From a virus: a DNA stretch of 41,068 nucleotides. The translations under genes were made by a program, and so were the position numbers. The notes under the pieces are model-generated. The model saw nothing but the letters and a program-made list of their open reading frames with translations, was not told where the DNA came from and made no database searches. Shown piece after piece: positions 1 through 8,560 of the stretch (position 1 is its first letter; every line of letters starts with the position of its first letter). The stretch covers positions 1 to 41,068 of IMG/VR virus record IMGVR_UViG_3300037502_000516; one strand, 5' to 3'.

Positions 1-299
1 TACAACTTGTCTTCCTAAGCCAGTGCCAATGGCTTGGTTAAACGCAGATTCGCCAGGCGTTACTTGAACCAGTGGGCGTCGCTCTGGCGCTTTTACAGGC
101 GCGCCCTCAAACATCAACGGCTCCATTGCGCCGGTTCGCTTGTTGACCTTAAACAGCCCTTGATCAGTCTCTTGTATCGTGAAGCCAGGATTTTCGCGCT
201 CAAACGCGGCTTTGTCCGCTGCCGTAGTGGCTTGCAAAGCGGCCGCTTCAGCGCGCTGCCGCTCGAAAGGCAACTTAGCTGCTGCAGTTGCAGCTTGTG
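1..299. repeat. Direct repeat shared with 39040-39338
   Basis: Bases 1-127 equal 39040-39166 exactly. The next about 170 bases are about 90% identical, after which the two genes diverge. It is coding in both copies, so it is a paralogous gene segment and not a terminal repeat of the genome. See also the partner at 39040-39338. Confidence 0.95.
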
Positions 300-852
300 A
301 CTCTGTGGCTGCGGTCTTGCGCCGGTCAAGCTCGTTCTTTACAAAGTCCATGACGGACATCGAGCCGTTTAGCACGTTCTCTACCACCGCCGGATCGTAG
401 GCTTCTGGGATGTCTTGCTCGGTACCGTAGCCACGTTGGATTGCTTGCTGACGCGCCATGCTGTAAGAGGGCTGGTCTTTGACACCAACAAACAGCCGCC
501 CCATTAGCTCAGCTTTTGTCTTGACAGCGTTTAGCCTAGCCACCTCTTCTTCACGCGCGGTCTTCTGGCGAGTGGCTTCTTGCTGGAGCACTTGACCGGC
601 TTGCTGGAAAAAGCCGCCCTTCTGTAGCCTACCGGCGACGTCGGCTGCGGGAGCGTCTGGCGCGACGCCCGACATGATGCTCTCAAGTTCTTGAGAGCGA
701 CGCTGCTCGCGCATGGCGTTTTGCATCTGCATCTCGCCCATGCGCTGCTGCTGGAGCGCGTTCTGGATCTGCGTGGCTTGCGCTTGCATCGCCAGCGGAT
801 CGGGCAGCTCAAGACCTTTGACTTGCAGCGCGAGTCCGGGTTGGATTGGCAT
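1..852 (-). CDS. DNA-ejection/internal virion protein, copy 1 (3' end cut off)
   Basis: The frame is open from an ATG at 852 to the window edge, giving 284 residues with no stop. A Shine-Dalgarno-like AAGGA lies upstream. Residues 1-185 are Gln/Ala/Glu-rich and probably helical. Residues about 186-284 are nearly identical to residues about 188-287 of the protein at 38485-39900, while the N-terminal part is unrelated to it, so the gene is a mosaic. If it matches its paralog, about 184 C-terminal residues lie outside the window. Gene order (it follows the ejection-type protein at 862-2301, as its paralog follows the one at 39916-40905) suggests a virion protein ejected with the DNA. That role is inferred from position and composition, not from a catalytic motif. 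Confidence 0.7.
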   Translation of the reverse strand, partial: MPIQPGLALQVKGLELPDPLAMQAQATQIQNALQQQRMGEMQMQNAMREQRRSQELESIMSGVAPDAPAADVAGRLQKGGFFQQAGQVLQQEATRQKTAREEEVARLNAVKTKAELMGRLFVGVKDQPSYSMARQQAIQRGYGTEQDIPEAYDPAVVENVLNGSMSVMDFVKNELDRRKTAATESQAATAAAKLPFERQRAEAAALQATTAADKAAFERENPGFTIQETDQGLFKVNKRTGAMEPLMFEGAPVKAPERRPLVQVTPGESAFNQAIGTGLGRQVV

Positions 853-861
853 GATGTGTCC

Positions 862-2301
862 TTAACCTATAGCCGGAGCGTAAACAGACGACCGGATCTG
901 GTTAGCCAGATTTTGACCGGCACTATACCGCGCAAATTGATTGAGCGCGTTGGTGATGGCGTTGGCCGAACCAATCCCACCGGCTGCTTGCGCCGCGCCG
1001 ATGTCGGTCGTCAAGTTGCCGGCTGTGGTGCCAAACGCCCCAGCCGCTGCACCTTGATTAGACGCCGCCGCTTGACCCAGCGTCATCAGGCCCGACAGCG
1101 GTTGCAGTCGGTTGGAGCGCTCTGTCTGGTAACGATTGAAAGCGTTGCCGTACTCTTGCGAGCCCATCTCTTGACCGTAGCGCTGCAAAGCCTTGCCGGT
1201 AGCGCCGGACAGTAGACCGCCTCTCGCGGCGCGACTGGCCTCGAGCGCCTTCATGCCTTCGCTCAACCGGAACGCATAGCCTGGGTCTTGCTGGAAGTCA
1301 GACATGCCAAACGGCCGCGCGAACTTGCCGTATTCAGACGCAGCGGTGTTGCCTGACAGCCCGAGCAAGTTGAGAAGCTGGTTCTGCGCCGTAATGCCCG
1401 CCGCACGGTAAGGCTCTTGCAGCGCCTTCTGCTCGTTAAAGATGTCACGCGCAAGCTGACGTGCCTCACGGGCCGACTGCGCTTGTATGTCTGCGGCTCG
1501 GTTGGCGGCTTGCGATCCGGTGACGGCGCTGAACAACGCGGAAATAGGCACGCCGTAGTCTTTGGCGAACTTGGCAAAATCGCTAAGGTTGAAGCCAGCG
1601 CCTGTGATGGCCGCAGCGTCCGCGCCGCTAATAACGGCGCCCGTTACGGGATCAAGGATGTCGCCCGCGCCGCCGTAGCCTGAGATAGTTCCTGCGCCAG
1701 CACCAGCACCTGTAGCCAGTGCGTTCGAGCCCGCGTCTGCCGCAAGCTGCGTCTCCAGCGCCGACGCGGCGTCAAACGCCGGGGTCAGAGCGTTTGCCCC
1801 CGCAGCAGTTGCAGCGGCAGGCGCAAGCGCGTTGGTGGCCGGCACGGCAAGACTCTCAGCCCCAAGCCCCGCAATTTCGGCGGCGGTCAGCGGTGTTGAC
1901 GCGCCCATCGTCGCCAACGGCGCAGTAGCGACGGGGAAAGCAGTTGCGCCAGGCAGCACCGCAGGCACGGCAAGGCTCTCCGCCCCTGCGGCCAGCGCTG
2001 CTGCGGCCTCCATGTTGCCGGCAGCCGCCAGCGCCTCAGCGCCTGACGCTGCAATCATTTCAGCCGCTGCGGCCTCAGAGACAGTAGCGCCCGCCGCGTC
2101 GGTAAAGCCAAGCCCTGGCGCGTAGTACATGCCAAGCGCCGCCGCTGCAACCTTCACGACGTCGGGGTGTACGCCCAGCGTGTTGGCGATCGGGTCAACG
2201 GTAGTGTCAACGACGTCACTTACCGCGCCAAGAAAATCTTTGCCAAGATCGACAAGACCACCGCCGACATCAGAGATAAAACTAAAGAAGCTGCCGAACA
2301 T
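862..2301 (-). CDS. DNA transfer / ejection protein, copy 1
   Basis: A 479-residue protein. ATG at 2301 is preceded by a good AGGAG. The N-terminus is hydrophobic and Gly-rich (GSFFSFISDVGGGLVDLG), followed by a long Ala/Gly/Thr-rich low-complexity stretch (about 55-235). The C-terminal half carries the conserved block DPGYAFRLSEGMKALE, then GLLSGATGKALQRYGQ and QEYGNAFNRYQ. That block is typical of podovirus proteins annotated as DNA transfer proteins, which sit inside the capsid and help DNA enter the cell. A paralog with the same block is at 39916-40905, and each is followed by a gene of the same second family. The assignment is by motif and context; it has no enzymatic motif. Confidence 0.75.
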   Translation of the reverse strand: MFGSFFSFISDVGGGLVDLGKDFLGAVSDVVDTTVDPIANTLGVHPDVVKVAAAALGMYYAPGLGFTDAAGATVSEAAAAEMIAASGAEALAAAGNMEAAAALAAGAESLAVPAVLPGATAFPVATAPLATMGASTPLTAAEIAGLGAESLAVPATNALAPAAATAAGANALTPAFDAASALETQLAADAGSNALATGAGAGAGTISGYGGAGDILDPVTGAVISGADAAAITGAGFNLSDFAKFAKDYGVPISALFSAVTGSQAANRAADIQAQSAREARQLARDIFNEQKALQEPYRAAGITAQNQLLNLLGLSGNTAASEYGKFARPFGMSDFQQDPGYAFRLSEGMKALEASRAARGGLLSGATGKALQRYGQEMGSQEYGNAFNRYQTERSNRLQPLSGLMTLGQAAASNQGAAAGAFGTTAGNLTTDIGAAQAAGGIGSANAITNALNQFARYSAGQNLANQIRSSVYAPAIG

Positions 2302-2310
2302 AATGTTCTC

Positions 2311-2646
2311 CTAGCTGATCTCTCGACCGCTAACTCGTAAGCTCATAGACGCGGCAAGACTGCCAAGCGTTGAAATGGAGTCGCCCAAGTTCAGGATGTG
2401 CCCTGCAATCTCAGGAAACGTGTACGCCTCGCTAGGCTGCAATGACTTGCTCTGCACGACCAAGTTGCTGCTCTGCGCAGTCTGCCCCGCTGGCACGATG
2501 TTAACGCTGATCGTCCGCGCCGCAGCGCTGTAGTTGACCACGGTGAACTTGTCGATGATCGTAGCAGTGGTGGGCGCAGTGTACTGTGTTGTCTGCACCT
2601 GCTCAACTGCTTTGGACTCGACCAGCGTCTTGGCGGTGATGGGCAT
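2311..2646 (-). CDS. Small conserved phage structural protein
   Basis: A 111-residue protein starting MPITAKTLVESKAVEQ. It is Ser/Thr/Ala/Val-rich with alternating hydrophobic residues, suggesting a small beta-sandwich (for example FTVVNYSAAARTISVNIVPAG). It lacks a signal peptide and membrane segments. It lies 9 bases before the ejection-protein gene and just after a 47-residue gene, so it is within the late structural operon. I know similar small proteins near tail-fibre genes but cannot name a function; a virion component or fibre accessory is most likely. Confidence 0.6.
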   Translation of the reverse strand: MPITAKTLVESKAVEQVQTTQYTAPTTATIIDKFTVVNYSAAARTISVNIVPAGQTAQSSNLVVQSKSLQPSEAYTFPEIAGHILNLGDSISTLGSLAASMSLRVSGREIS

Positions 2647-2647
2647 G

Positions 2648-2791
2648 TCAGTCCTCAGCGGGCAACGGTTGGTTGCCTTCGGCTAGCCACGCCAAATACA
2701 TGCGGTAGTCGCCGTTACCAAGGTCTACGGGAATCCATGCGCCGTCAGTTAACCGATAAATTACTTCTGGACGTTGGGTCAGTTGGTACAT
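2648..2791 (-). CDS. 47-residue tail-fibre-associated small protein
   Basis: A short frame from ATG at 2791 to TGA at 2648 encodes 47 residues starting MYQLTQRPEVIYRLTDG and containing DYRMYLAWLAEGNQPLPAE. The Y-x-x-Y-L-x-W-L-A-E-G-N-x-P signature is very common in tiny proteins encoded next to phage tail-fibre genes. It lies 2 bases from the fibre gene upstream and 1 base from the next gene downstream, which supports expression in the same operon. The biochemical role is unknown; a fibre assembly or accessory role is inferred from position. Confidence 0.7.
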   Translation of the reverse strand: MYQLTQRPEVIYRLTDGAWIPVDLGNGDYRMYLAWLAEGNQPLPAED

Positions 2792-2793
2792 GA

Positions 2794-4311
2794 CTATAGT
2801 TCCGCGTTAGCAAGCCAGTGGATAGAATACAAACCTCCTGCCGTAACCGCCGTACTTCCGGTGGCGATAAAACCAGAATCGCCAATGTTAGCTGTGGCCG
2901 CAGTAGGTGTTACGCCAGCAACGGTTTCCCAATTAGCAGACGCCGCATTAGGTGAGTACAGCGTCATTGTGGGGGCGCGGCGCTTAGTGACGGCAAACCG
3001 AACAGACGTTGAAAACGTTTGGTTTAACACTTGCCCTGTAGCCGCAGGCGCACCTAGCGTAGATGCTACGTTTTGCGCAGGTGCGGTTGCGTACGGGAAC
3101 GATTTTTCGTAGTACCGCTGGCACAACGCCAATTCCAAATGAAACGGACGATGCTCGAACGGCGTGGCTACGCTACCAACTTCAACTTGAACGCCGGCTA
3201 ACGCAAAAATATTGCCGATCGTACCTACAGCGTTGACCTGATCGATAGTAGATAAACCCCAATCCGTAGTCCAAACGCCTGGCGATCCAGTATGAAAGTT
3301 AGCGCCCGTACCAAGCGACCAGGCCAGCGTTAGCCCAGACCCACTTGTCCAGTCCCAATACACGCCAGTAGTGGGCAAACCGTCGATGACGGTAATGGTT
3401 TTGTATTCCCATGTGTTTGCGGCGTTGACCGCATACGTCGTCACATAGCTTTCGTCGGTGCTGGGCCAATTGCCATTGTACAGCGATAGGCAATACGTTC
3501 CGGTGACAGAGGACCGCACCCAAAATGAGATCGTAAACGTTTTATTAACCAGCGTGCGAGCTGCGTAGCCCTCTATGATGTGCGCCATCGAAAAACCATT
3601 GTTATTTGCAATTACAGCGTCTGCTGTTGTCACGGTTAAGCGTTGGCTGTAATACAAATTTGGCTCTGTTGCCGGAACATCTGTAGATTGAGTCACTGAA
3701 AACACTGCTGGCGTCGCTGCCCAATAGGTCCAGCGGTCTAACATTTTGGTGGAATTAAAAAACGTCGTTGTGCCAGTGCTAGTAGTTAGCGCGCTTGGTC
3801 CCCGCTGGTTAACAATCATCGACCCGTTGATAATCTTGTTGCGCAAACCTGCAAGCTGCCCGCCGTTGTACGACGTAGCAGACACGGTACCGCCGACAAC
3901 ATTTCCGGACAAATTGCCGCTTACGTCCCCAACTACGTTACCTGTTACCGTGCCCGTAATCGGGCCGCTAATAGAAACGCCGCTGATTGTGCCCCCCGTG
4001 ATTGCGACTGCGTTGGCGTTTTGCGTGGACATTGTGCCCGCAGCAGTCAACTGGTCGACCGTGTACTGCAAAACGCCTGTCGAGTTCTGAAGCACAAACT
4101 TGTACGCCGACCCTGCGGTTAGCCAGACGTTTGCTTCTCCGCGTGCGTCCAGAACAATCGGGTTTGTGTTGGCGGTCGTTTGCGCAGCGGTCGTGTACGT
4201 TACCGCCGGAAAAGTTGTCCCGGCGGCGTAGGTGTACAGCAGCCCATACGACAACGGGTCGCCATTAGCGTCCAAGAATTGCAGCTTTGGGGTCGGGGAA
4301 ATGGTTGCCAT
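2794..4311 (-). CDS. Tail fibre / receptor-binding protein
   Basis: A 505-residue protein. The N-terminal 100 residues (MATISPTPKLQFLDANGDPL...) look like a virion-attachment domain. Residues about 105-145 form a Gly-rich repeat (GTVTGNVVGDVSGNLSGNVVGG) of the kind found in fibre shafts. The C-terminal part has a carbohydrate-binding-like beta region and ends near VQVEVGSVATPFEHRPFHLELALCQRYYEKS (residues about 380-410), a motif repeatedly seen in phage tail fibres. It most likely binds the host surface. No hydrolase active site is recognisable. It follows the tail-closure genes, the usual place for fibres. Confidence 0.85.
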   Translation of the reverse strand: MATISPTPKLQFLDANGDPLSYGLLYTYAAGTTFPAVTYTTAAQTTANTNPIVLDARGEANVWLTAGSAYKFVLQNSTGVLQYTVDQLTAAGTMSTQNANAVAITGGTISGVSISGPITGTVTGNVVGDVSGNLSGNVVGGTVSATSYNGGQLAGLRNKIINGSMIVNQRGPSALTTSTGTTTFFNSTKMLDRWTYWAATPAVFSVTQSTDVPATEPNLYYSQRLTVTTADAVIANNNGFSMAHIIEGYAARTLVNKTFTISFWVRSSVTGTYCLSLYNGNWPSTDESYVTTYAVNAANTWEYKTITVIDGLPTTGVYWDWTSGSGLTLAWSLGTGANFHTGSPGVWTTDWGLSTIDQVNAVGTIGNIFALAGVQVEVGSVATPFEHRPFHLELALCQRYYEKSFPYATAPAQNVASTLGAPAATGQVLNQTFSTSVRFAVTKRRAPTMTLYSPNAASANWETVAGVTPTAATANIGDSGFIATGSTAVTAGGLYSIHWLANAEL

Positions 4312-4320
4312 GACAAACCT

Positions 4321-5217
4321 TTACGCGATGATTGTCGGACCGGACAGGTACGATACCGTCATAATGACCGACGGAACAGCCGGGCGGTCAGGGCCGGTTT
4401 TGGCTGCCTGCGCCTCGATGTATACCGATGAATTTTGCGACCACCACATCAGCTCCATGTAATCGGTGGCGGCCATGTCAATCACATAGTTTAACGCTGC
4501 AATTAGGTGTCCGTCTGACGAGCCGTGCTTAGAAGGTATTGTGTACCGGCTGTTGCTCTTTGGGACGTCTACGCCGTTCTTGCGAAACCACAGCTCGATG
4601 TCGTACTCAGTAGCCGATGTGTTGGCAAACTGGATGCTGAATTGAAAATTGTACACGCCAGGATTGTCAACAATCAGCTTGGAAATCAGCGTGCCCGTGA
4701 ACGTGCGGCTTGTCAGCAACTGCGCGTCGCTGACCGTGTACGTCCCGACGCCTCCTGACCCCGTGCCGTACGCGATGACATGCTGCCCGTTGGTGACGCC
4801 GGTGCCGGTCAGCACCATGCCCAGCGTAATGGTGCCCGACGCTACTGACGTCACGGTCAGTACGGTGCCGGATGCGCCAGCGCCGTCGTCGATTGTGCCG
4901 GTGAACACCGCCGCATCTGACGACACCCGCACGCCGCTGCTGTAGTCCGTCGTGTCGTAGCGAACCGGATAAACCACAGCAGACGAGCCGTCAAGCTGGT
5001 TTGTGTTGTCTTGAAACGCGCCGTAGATGGGTTGGCGCACGTGGGTCGTTTGTGCTGCGGGTCCTACCTGCAAGTCTTCCAGCGAGAACTGGTTTTGCCC
5101 CAAGCCCAACAACGTAAACGCATTGTTGAAGAAGCGGTACCACTCGCGCTGCATGACGTTATCCGGCCCTTCAATGACCGGAACACGCGCGGCAGGTATG
5201 CGCGTGATGTTAGGCAT
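4321..5217 (-). CDS. Structural protein, probable tail/fibre component
   Basis: A 298-residue protein. The N-terminus contains NVMQREWYRFFNNAFTLLG, a helical segment often seen at the start of phage adsorption-apparatus proteins. Residues about 110-165 are a Gly/Thr-rich insert (GTGVTNGQHVIAYGTGSGGVGTYTVS) that looks like a mobile beta module. The C-terminal 120 residues, with IELWFRKNGVDVPKS and YMELMWWSQNSSVYIEA, resemble a TNF/C1q-like jelly-roll common in phage fibres. Its start overlaps the end of the gp10-like gene by 8 bases. The exact position in the virion is unknown. Confidence 0.65.
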   Translation of the reverse strand: MPNITRIPAARVPVIEGPDNVMQREWYRFFNNAFTLLGLGQNQFSLEDLQVGPAAQTTHVRQPIYGAFQDNTNQLDGSSAVVYPVRYDTTDYSSGVRVSSDAAVFTGTIDDGAGASGTVLTVTSVASGTITLGMVLTGTGVTNGQHVIAYGTGSGGVGTYTVSDAQLLTSRTFTGTLISKLIVDNPGVYNFQFSIQFANTSATEYDIELWFRKNGVDVPKSNSRYTIPSKHGSSDGHLIAALNYVIDMAATDYMELMWWSQNSSVYIEAQAAKTGPDRPAVPSVIMTVSYLSGPTIIA

Positions 5218-6838
5218 TGGTGCCGCTCGCGATCAGCTCCGCGCCCATGATAGCGACGTTGCCAAACCCACCGCCGCTGACTTCATACACGCGGTCGCGC
5301 AGTTTCTGCGTCATACCAAGCCGACGCCAAATGACACGGCGGCCAGTCTGCCCAACAAAACCCATCGAACGCTGATGGAGGTTAGACCAGTTGTGCCCGC
5401 CATCATCGGACCACCGCAGACTTACGACCATGCTACTGGTTGAATTAGCCATGTTCGGTACGACTACAAACTGCGGATTGGCAAACTGATAGGCCGTACC
5501 GTTGCTCGCCAAAACCAACGGATTAGTCACCGCGTACTCAGTGCCATCTGATGCCAACACTGACCACGGCGGGCCTTGCACGCCGGGCGCTGACGGCTGG
5601 GCAATTTCAATGTTCGTTGTGCTGCCCGCCTCACAATCCAGTTGCAAGCTATGGTGCGCGGTACGCTTCAAATCGTTTTGCCCGGTCGGTAGCGCTCGCC
5701 AAGAGCGCAGCCAATTTTGGGGGCGGCTAAGCGGGAAGAACTCGCCGTAATAATCGAAGTTGTACTTGCCAATTCGATTGCTAAGATAGTCGCCAACGTA
5801 CACCGTCGTGCCAATGGTTGCCATTGCTGATGGCGAATGGCGCATCAATTGCCCGGTGGTGACGTCGGTGTATCCGCGCTGGTGCCACATGTTGGTGGCG
5901 GCGTCGTACACCCACGTCACGTTAGCCGTCGGGAACGTCAGCACGTAAAAGAAGTGGCCGTCTTGCTGGTAGGTGTACGCAACCGCGTCCGAGATCGTTG
6001 AGTACGTCTGAATAGCGTATTCGATGGCGTGCGTCGAGATGCGCTGCGGCTGGTAGCCGCGAGCGCGGTAGACCATACCGTAGCCACGCGCATCAGCCGC
6101 TAGCCAGAAGACGCTGTTGTCCATTTTAGCAACCGAGTATGGCGCAGCGCAGCCCGTCTCAAGAAACGCGCCTTGAATGGGGGCAAGCGGGTAGTCAGGC
6201 TGGCCGGCGTCGTACCAGACCTCGGTCGAGTTGTTGCCAAAGATCCAGATTTCTTTGTGGTCGACAATCAGCGACACTACATTGTCAGGCGAGGCCTCAG
6301 CGCTTGCAAACGACAGCGCGTCGATGTCGCTACCATCATAGAGCGCGGTCACCCAGACGCGAGCGCTGTTGGGTTCATTGAACACAAAGTAACCGTTGAC
6401 GTAGCCCACCGTGACGGCGCCCGGAAAGTCCAAATCTCCAATTTGCGCAAACACACCCGTGTCGATGTTGTAGATGTAGCCTTTGGGGTTGGTTGATATG
6501 AAAATTTGTTGGCCGTTGTCGACCATGCTGACCGGGCCTGTGCCGGCTACGTTGGTGCCAATCGTCCGAACCCGCGATCCCACCACATACGCAGGCGGTG
6601 GCGTGTATTCGATGAATGTCGACCCGATAACAGCGTACAACTTATCGCGCGCTACCCACATGCCGCGCACTCCGCCTGATGCGGCGCCGAATACATTCTC
6701 AATGCCCGGCACCCGCTGGAAGTACGCCGCCGTCTTGCCGCCGTCCGGTGTTGACTCGGGGTACAAGTTGATCAGCCGGTTGTCCGCAGCGTTGGTGCTG
6801 CGGGCAACGTAGGCGGCGCCGAGGATGGGCGATTTCAT
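5210..6838 (-). CDS. Packaged-DNA stabilisation protein, P22 gp10-like (tail hub)
   Basis: A 542-residue protein with an N-terminus typical of this family: LGAAYVARSTNAADNRLINLYPES followed by GGKTAAYFQRVPGIENV. The remainder is beta-rich with blade-like repeats such as IWIFGNNSTEVWYDAG and FWLAADARGYGMVYRARGYQ. In P22 (472 residues) the homologue closes the portal after packaging and forms the tail hub. This gene follows the gp4-like gene with the stop and start codons touching, the same order as in P22-like phages. The C-terminal 60 residues may be a lineage-specific extension. Confidence 0.85.
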   Translation of the reverse strand: MKSPILGAAYVARSTNAADNRLINLYPESTPDGGKTAAYFQRVPGIENVFGAASGGVRGMWVARDKLYAVIGSTFIEYTPPPAYVVGSRVRTIGTNVAGTGPVSMVDNGQQIFISTNPKGYIYNIDTGVFAQIGDLDFPGAVTVGYVNGYFVFNEPNSARVWVTALYDGSDIDALSFASAEASPDNVVSLIVDHKEIWIFGNNSTEVWYDAGQPDYPLAPIQGAFLETGCAAPYSVAKMDNSVFWLAADARGYGMVYRARGYQPQRISTHAIEYAIQTYSTISDAVAYTYQQDGHFFYVLTFPTANVTWVYDAATNMWHQRGYTDVTTGQLMRHSPSAMATIGTTVYVGDYLSNRIGKYNFDYYGEFFPLSRPQNWLRSWRALPTGQNDLKRTAHHSLQLDCEAGSTTNIEIAQPSAPGVQGPPWSVLASDGTEYAVTNPLVLASNGTAYQFANPQFVVVPNMANSTSSMVVSLRWSDDGGHNWSNLHQRSMGFVGQTGRRVIWRRLGMTQKLRDRVYEVSGGGFGNVAIMGAELIASGTNA

Positions 6839-7551
6839 CAGAAATTGCCGGCGTAGATGTTGTAGCGTTGACGGCTTCCGACGATCGTGTACGGAATCGA
6901 CATCAGATCGTCAGGATTGTTGATGCGCTTCAGGTTGCGCTTAGACGTCATTGCAATCCGCGAGACTTGCCGCGACGGCTCGACGCCAAACTCAGGCGCA
7001 AGCTCACAGGCCAAGTTGTAGCGGAACGCTCGCAGATAGCCTGGCGGAAAGGTCAGCATCGTAGCCAAGATGGCCGGCTGCGACAGCGTTTCTACCGACA
7101 CGAAATGGAATTCCAGCACCCGAGTAGGCACAGGGTAGATGTACATCTCAATGTTCGGGTAGGTCATGTTGACCCACATGACCTGCGGGTAGGTGCTGGT
7201 TACAGTCTTAAGCGCAATACCGTTGTACTGCTGTTGATTGATGAGCTTCAGACCGTACGAGACGCCGGTTGTCGGGTCTTTGAAGTAGGTCGCATCGTCA
7301 ACAAGAATAGGCCGGTTGCCAACGAAATCGCCGGTAGGCCCAAGCGTGCGACGGATTTCTGTGGCGGGCCAACTGAACACCTGATCTTGAGTCGAGAACA
7401 CCGACAATCGCTCAGTGTTCCACGACTCAATCATTTGGTTCATGGCCGACAGCGCGTCGGCGGCTGTCTCGGGAGACGGGTCTTCCCCCTCTGCTACAAC
7501 ACCTATCAGGCGCAGCGCGCCTGTGATGATGTCACCCGCTGATGTCGCCAT
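6838..7551 (-). CDS. Head completion / tail accessory factor, P22 gp4-like
   Basis: A 237-residue protein starting MATSAGDIITGALRLIGVVAEGEDPSPETAADAL, with IESWNTERLSVFS at about residues 42-54. This is the helical N-terminal signature of the P22 gp4-type adaptor that docks on the portal after DNA packaging. It lies immediately before the gp10-like gene with end and start overlapping. P22 gp4 is 166 residues, so this is a longer variant with additional beta segments (for example YPNIEMYIYPVP). The P22 protein has been linked to muralytic activity, which I cannot judge here. Confidence 0.8.
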   Translation of the reverse strand: MATSAGDIITGALRLIGVVAEGEDPSPETAADALSAMNQMIESWNTERLSVFSTQDQVFSWPATEIRRTLGPTGDFVGNRPILVDDATYFKDPTTGVSYGLKLINQQQYNGIALKTVTSTYPQVMWVNMTYPNIEMYIYPVPTRVLEFHFVSVETLSQPAILATMLTFPPGYLRAFRYNLACELAPEFGVEPSRQVSRIAMTSKRNLKRINNPDDLMSIPYTIVGSRQRYNIYAGNF

Positions 7552-7729
7552 CGACCGTCTCCTTACGACGACGACCTCGGCGCGCCAATTGATTGAGCTG
7601 CGCGCTGTCTACGGCCTCGTCTCCCAGAGTATACCGTGTCCAACCGTTTTGTTCATCATACTCCGCTTCCAAGTCCGAGATGGCAACCTTCTCGCCGTGG
7701 CGCGGGTGACGCAAATAGATGATGGGCAT
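7532..7729 (-). CDS. Small conserved phage head protein (65 aa)
   Basis: The open frame continues further upstream, but the start that fits is ATG at 7729, giving MPIIYLRHPRHGEKVAISDLEAEYDEQNGW. Short proteins beginning M-P-I-I-Y-x-R-H-P-x-H-G-x-K-V are frequent between coat and gp4 genes of P22-like phages. The C-terminus is basic (RRGRRRKE). It overlaps the start of the gp4-like gene by 20 bases, consistent with translational coupling. Function is unknown. The upstream extension would run through a hairpin at 7736-7753 and has no family resemblance. Confidence 0.7.
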   Translation of the reverse strand: MPIIYLRHPRHGEKVAISDLEAEYDEQNGWTRYTLGDEAVDSAQLNQLARRGRRRKETVDGDISG

Positions 7730-7756
7730 AAAAGTCGGGGGCCGAAGCCCCCGCCA
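7730..7756 (-). terminator. UUCG-loop hairpin, weak intrinsic terminator
   Basis: On the minus strand a 7-bp GC stem (7736-7742 paired with 7747-7753) closes a TTCG loop and is followed by GACTTTTATG. The U-run is short and interrupted, so it may attenuate rather than stop transcription between the small head protein genes and the tail-closure genes. Confidence 0.45.
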
Positions 7757-7758
7757 GG

Positions 7759-8118
7759 TTAGCCAGCAGCCATGATGACCCAATTGGTGCCGTCTTCGCA
7801 GACCAGCGTCGCCCACTTACCAGCGGTCGCGGCGAGGATCGCCGTGCCGAGGGTAGCTGAGTTCAGCGGCCTGACGTTCGTCGACGCCGAGATCACCGTA
7901 TAGGTTGCAGACAGGTTTTTGATAGTCACGGTCCGACCGATGTAAGCAGCCCCAGACGGCAACGTCACGGAGACGTTTGCCGCAGAGCCCTCGGCGACCA
8001 CGTAGTTCTCTTCATCGCCCAGCGTGAAACTGGCGGTCTTACTGACCGGAGCGTTGAGATAGAACGCCGTGAGCGCAGGGTCAGAGTACGCAACACCTAC
8101 AGGCTTGTTGTTAGCCAT
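7759..8118 (-). CDS. Small beta-rich virion protein, possible capsid decoration
   Basis: A 119-residue protein starting MANNKPVGVAYSDPALTAFYLN and ending ATAGKWATLVCEDGTNWVIMAA. The last motif is a common C-terminus of phage fibre and head-decoration beta domains. It is encoded two genes after the coat protein, together with the 135-residue beta-rich protein upstream, where decoration or head-fibre proteins usually lie. No enzymatic motif is visible. The alternative is a short fibre tip. Confidence 0.6.
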   Translation of the reverse strand: MANNKPVGVAYSDPALTAFYLNAPVSKTASFTLGDEENYVVAEGSAANVSVTLPSGAAYIGRTVTIKNLSATYTVISASTNVRPLNSATLGTAILAATAGKWATLVCEDGTNWVIMAAG

Positions 8119-8133
8119 TAGCGACTCCGGTTA

Positions 8134-8541
8134 TTACTTCAGGAACGCGGACCAAGCAGCATCACCAGTCTTGACCAGTCGGTAGGTATGCGCGCCAAAA
8201 CGCGGGACCGTAACCGAACCGTAGACGGTGATGCCAGACCCGGTGGTGATGGGAACAGTCGACGACGAGCCCGTGTTGTTATTGTTGGTGATCGTCAGTT
8301 CAAACGACGAGCCAACTTTAGCACTCGGGATTGCGGCGTCAAGCTGCGCTGCGGTCGCAAGCGTAACCGTCAGCGTTGCATCGCTAGCTTTCTGGCAAAC
8401 AACCAGACCGATCGCCATTTGAGCGCCGGTCAGAGTCGTGTCGCCAGTCAGCGTCGCGGGGATGGACTGTACGCCCATGACGGCTTCGTCGAGATTGCCG
8501 TCACCGACTTGATAGCCACCTGCACCATTAGGAAGAGCCAT
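8134..8541 (-). CDS. Coat-proximal beta-rich protein, possible decoration protein
   Basis: A 135-residue protein with MALPNGAGGYQVGDGNLDEAV at the N-terminus and a Thr/Ala-rich, beta-prone remainder (for example SSFELTITNNNNTGSSSTVPI). AAAGGA lies upstream of ATG 8541. It is the first gene after the coat protein, separated from it by a strong terminator, so its transcription may come from read-through or a separate promoter. A small capsid-surface or head-stabilising protein is the likeliest role. I do not recognise a named family. Confidence 0.6.
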   Translation of the reverse strand: MALPNGAGGYQVGDGNLDEAVMGVQSIPATLTGDTTLTGAQMAIGLVVCQKASDATLTVTLATAAQLDAAIPSAKVGSSFELTITNNNNTGSSSTVPITTGSGITVYGSVTVPRFGAHTYRLVKTGDAAWSAFLK

Positions 8542-8560
8542 GATTCAATCCTTTCAAATT

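Noticed and set aside
1-299. Terminal direct repeat of the phage genome
   Set aside because: The repeat partner is internal (39040-39338), both copies are coding, and identity falls after 127 bases. It is paralogy plus an assembly edge.
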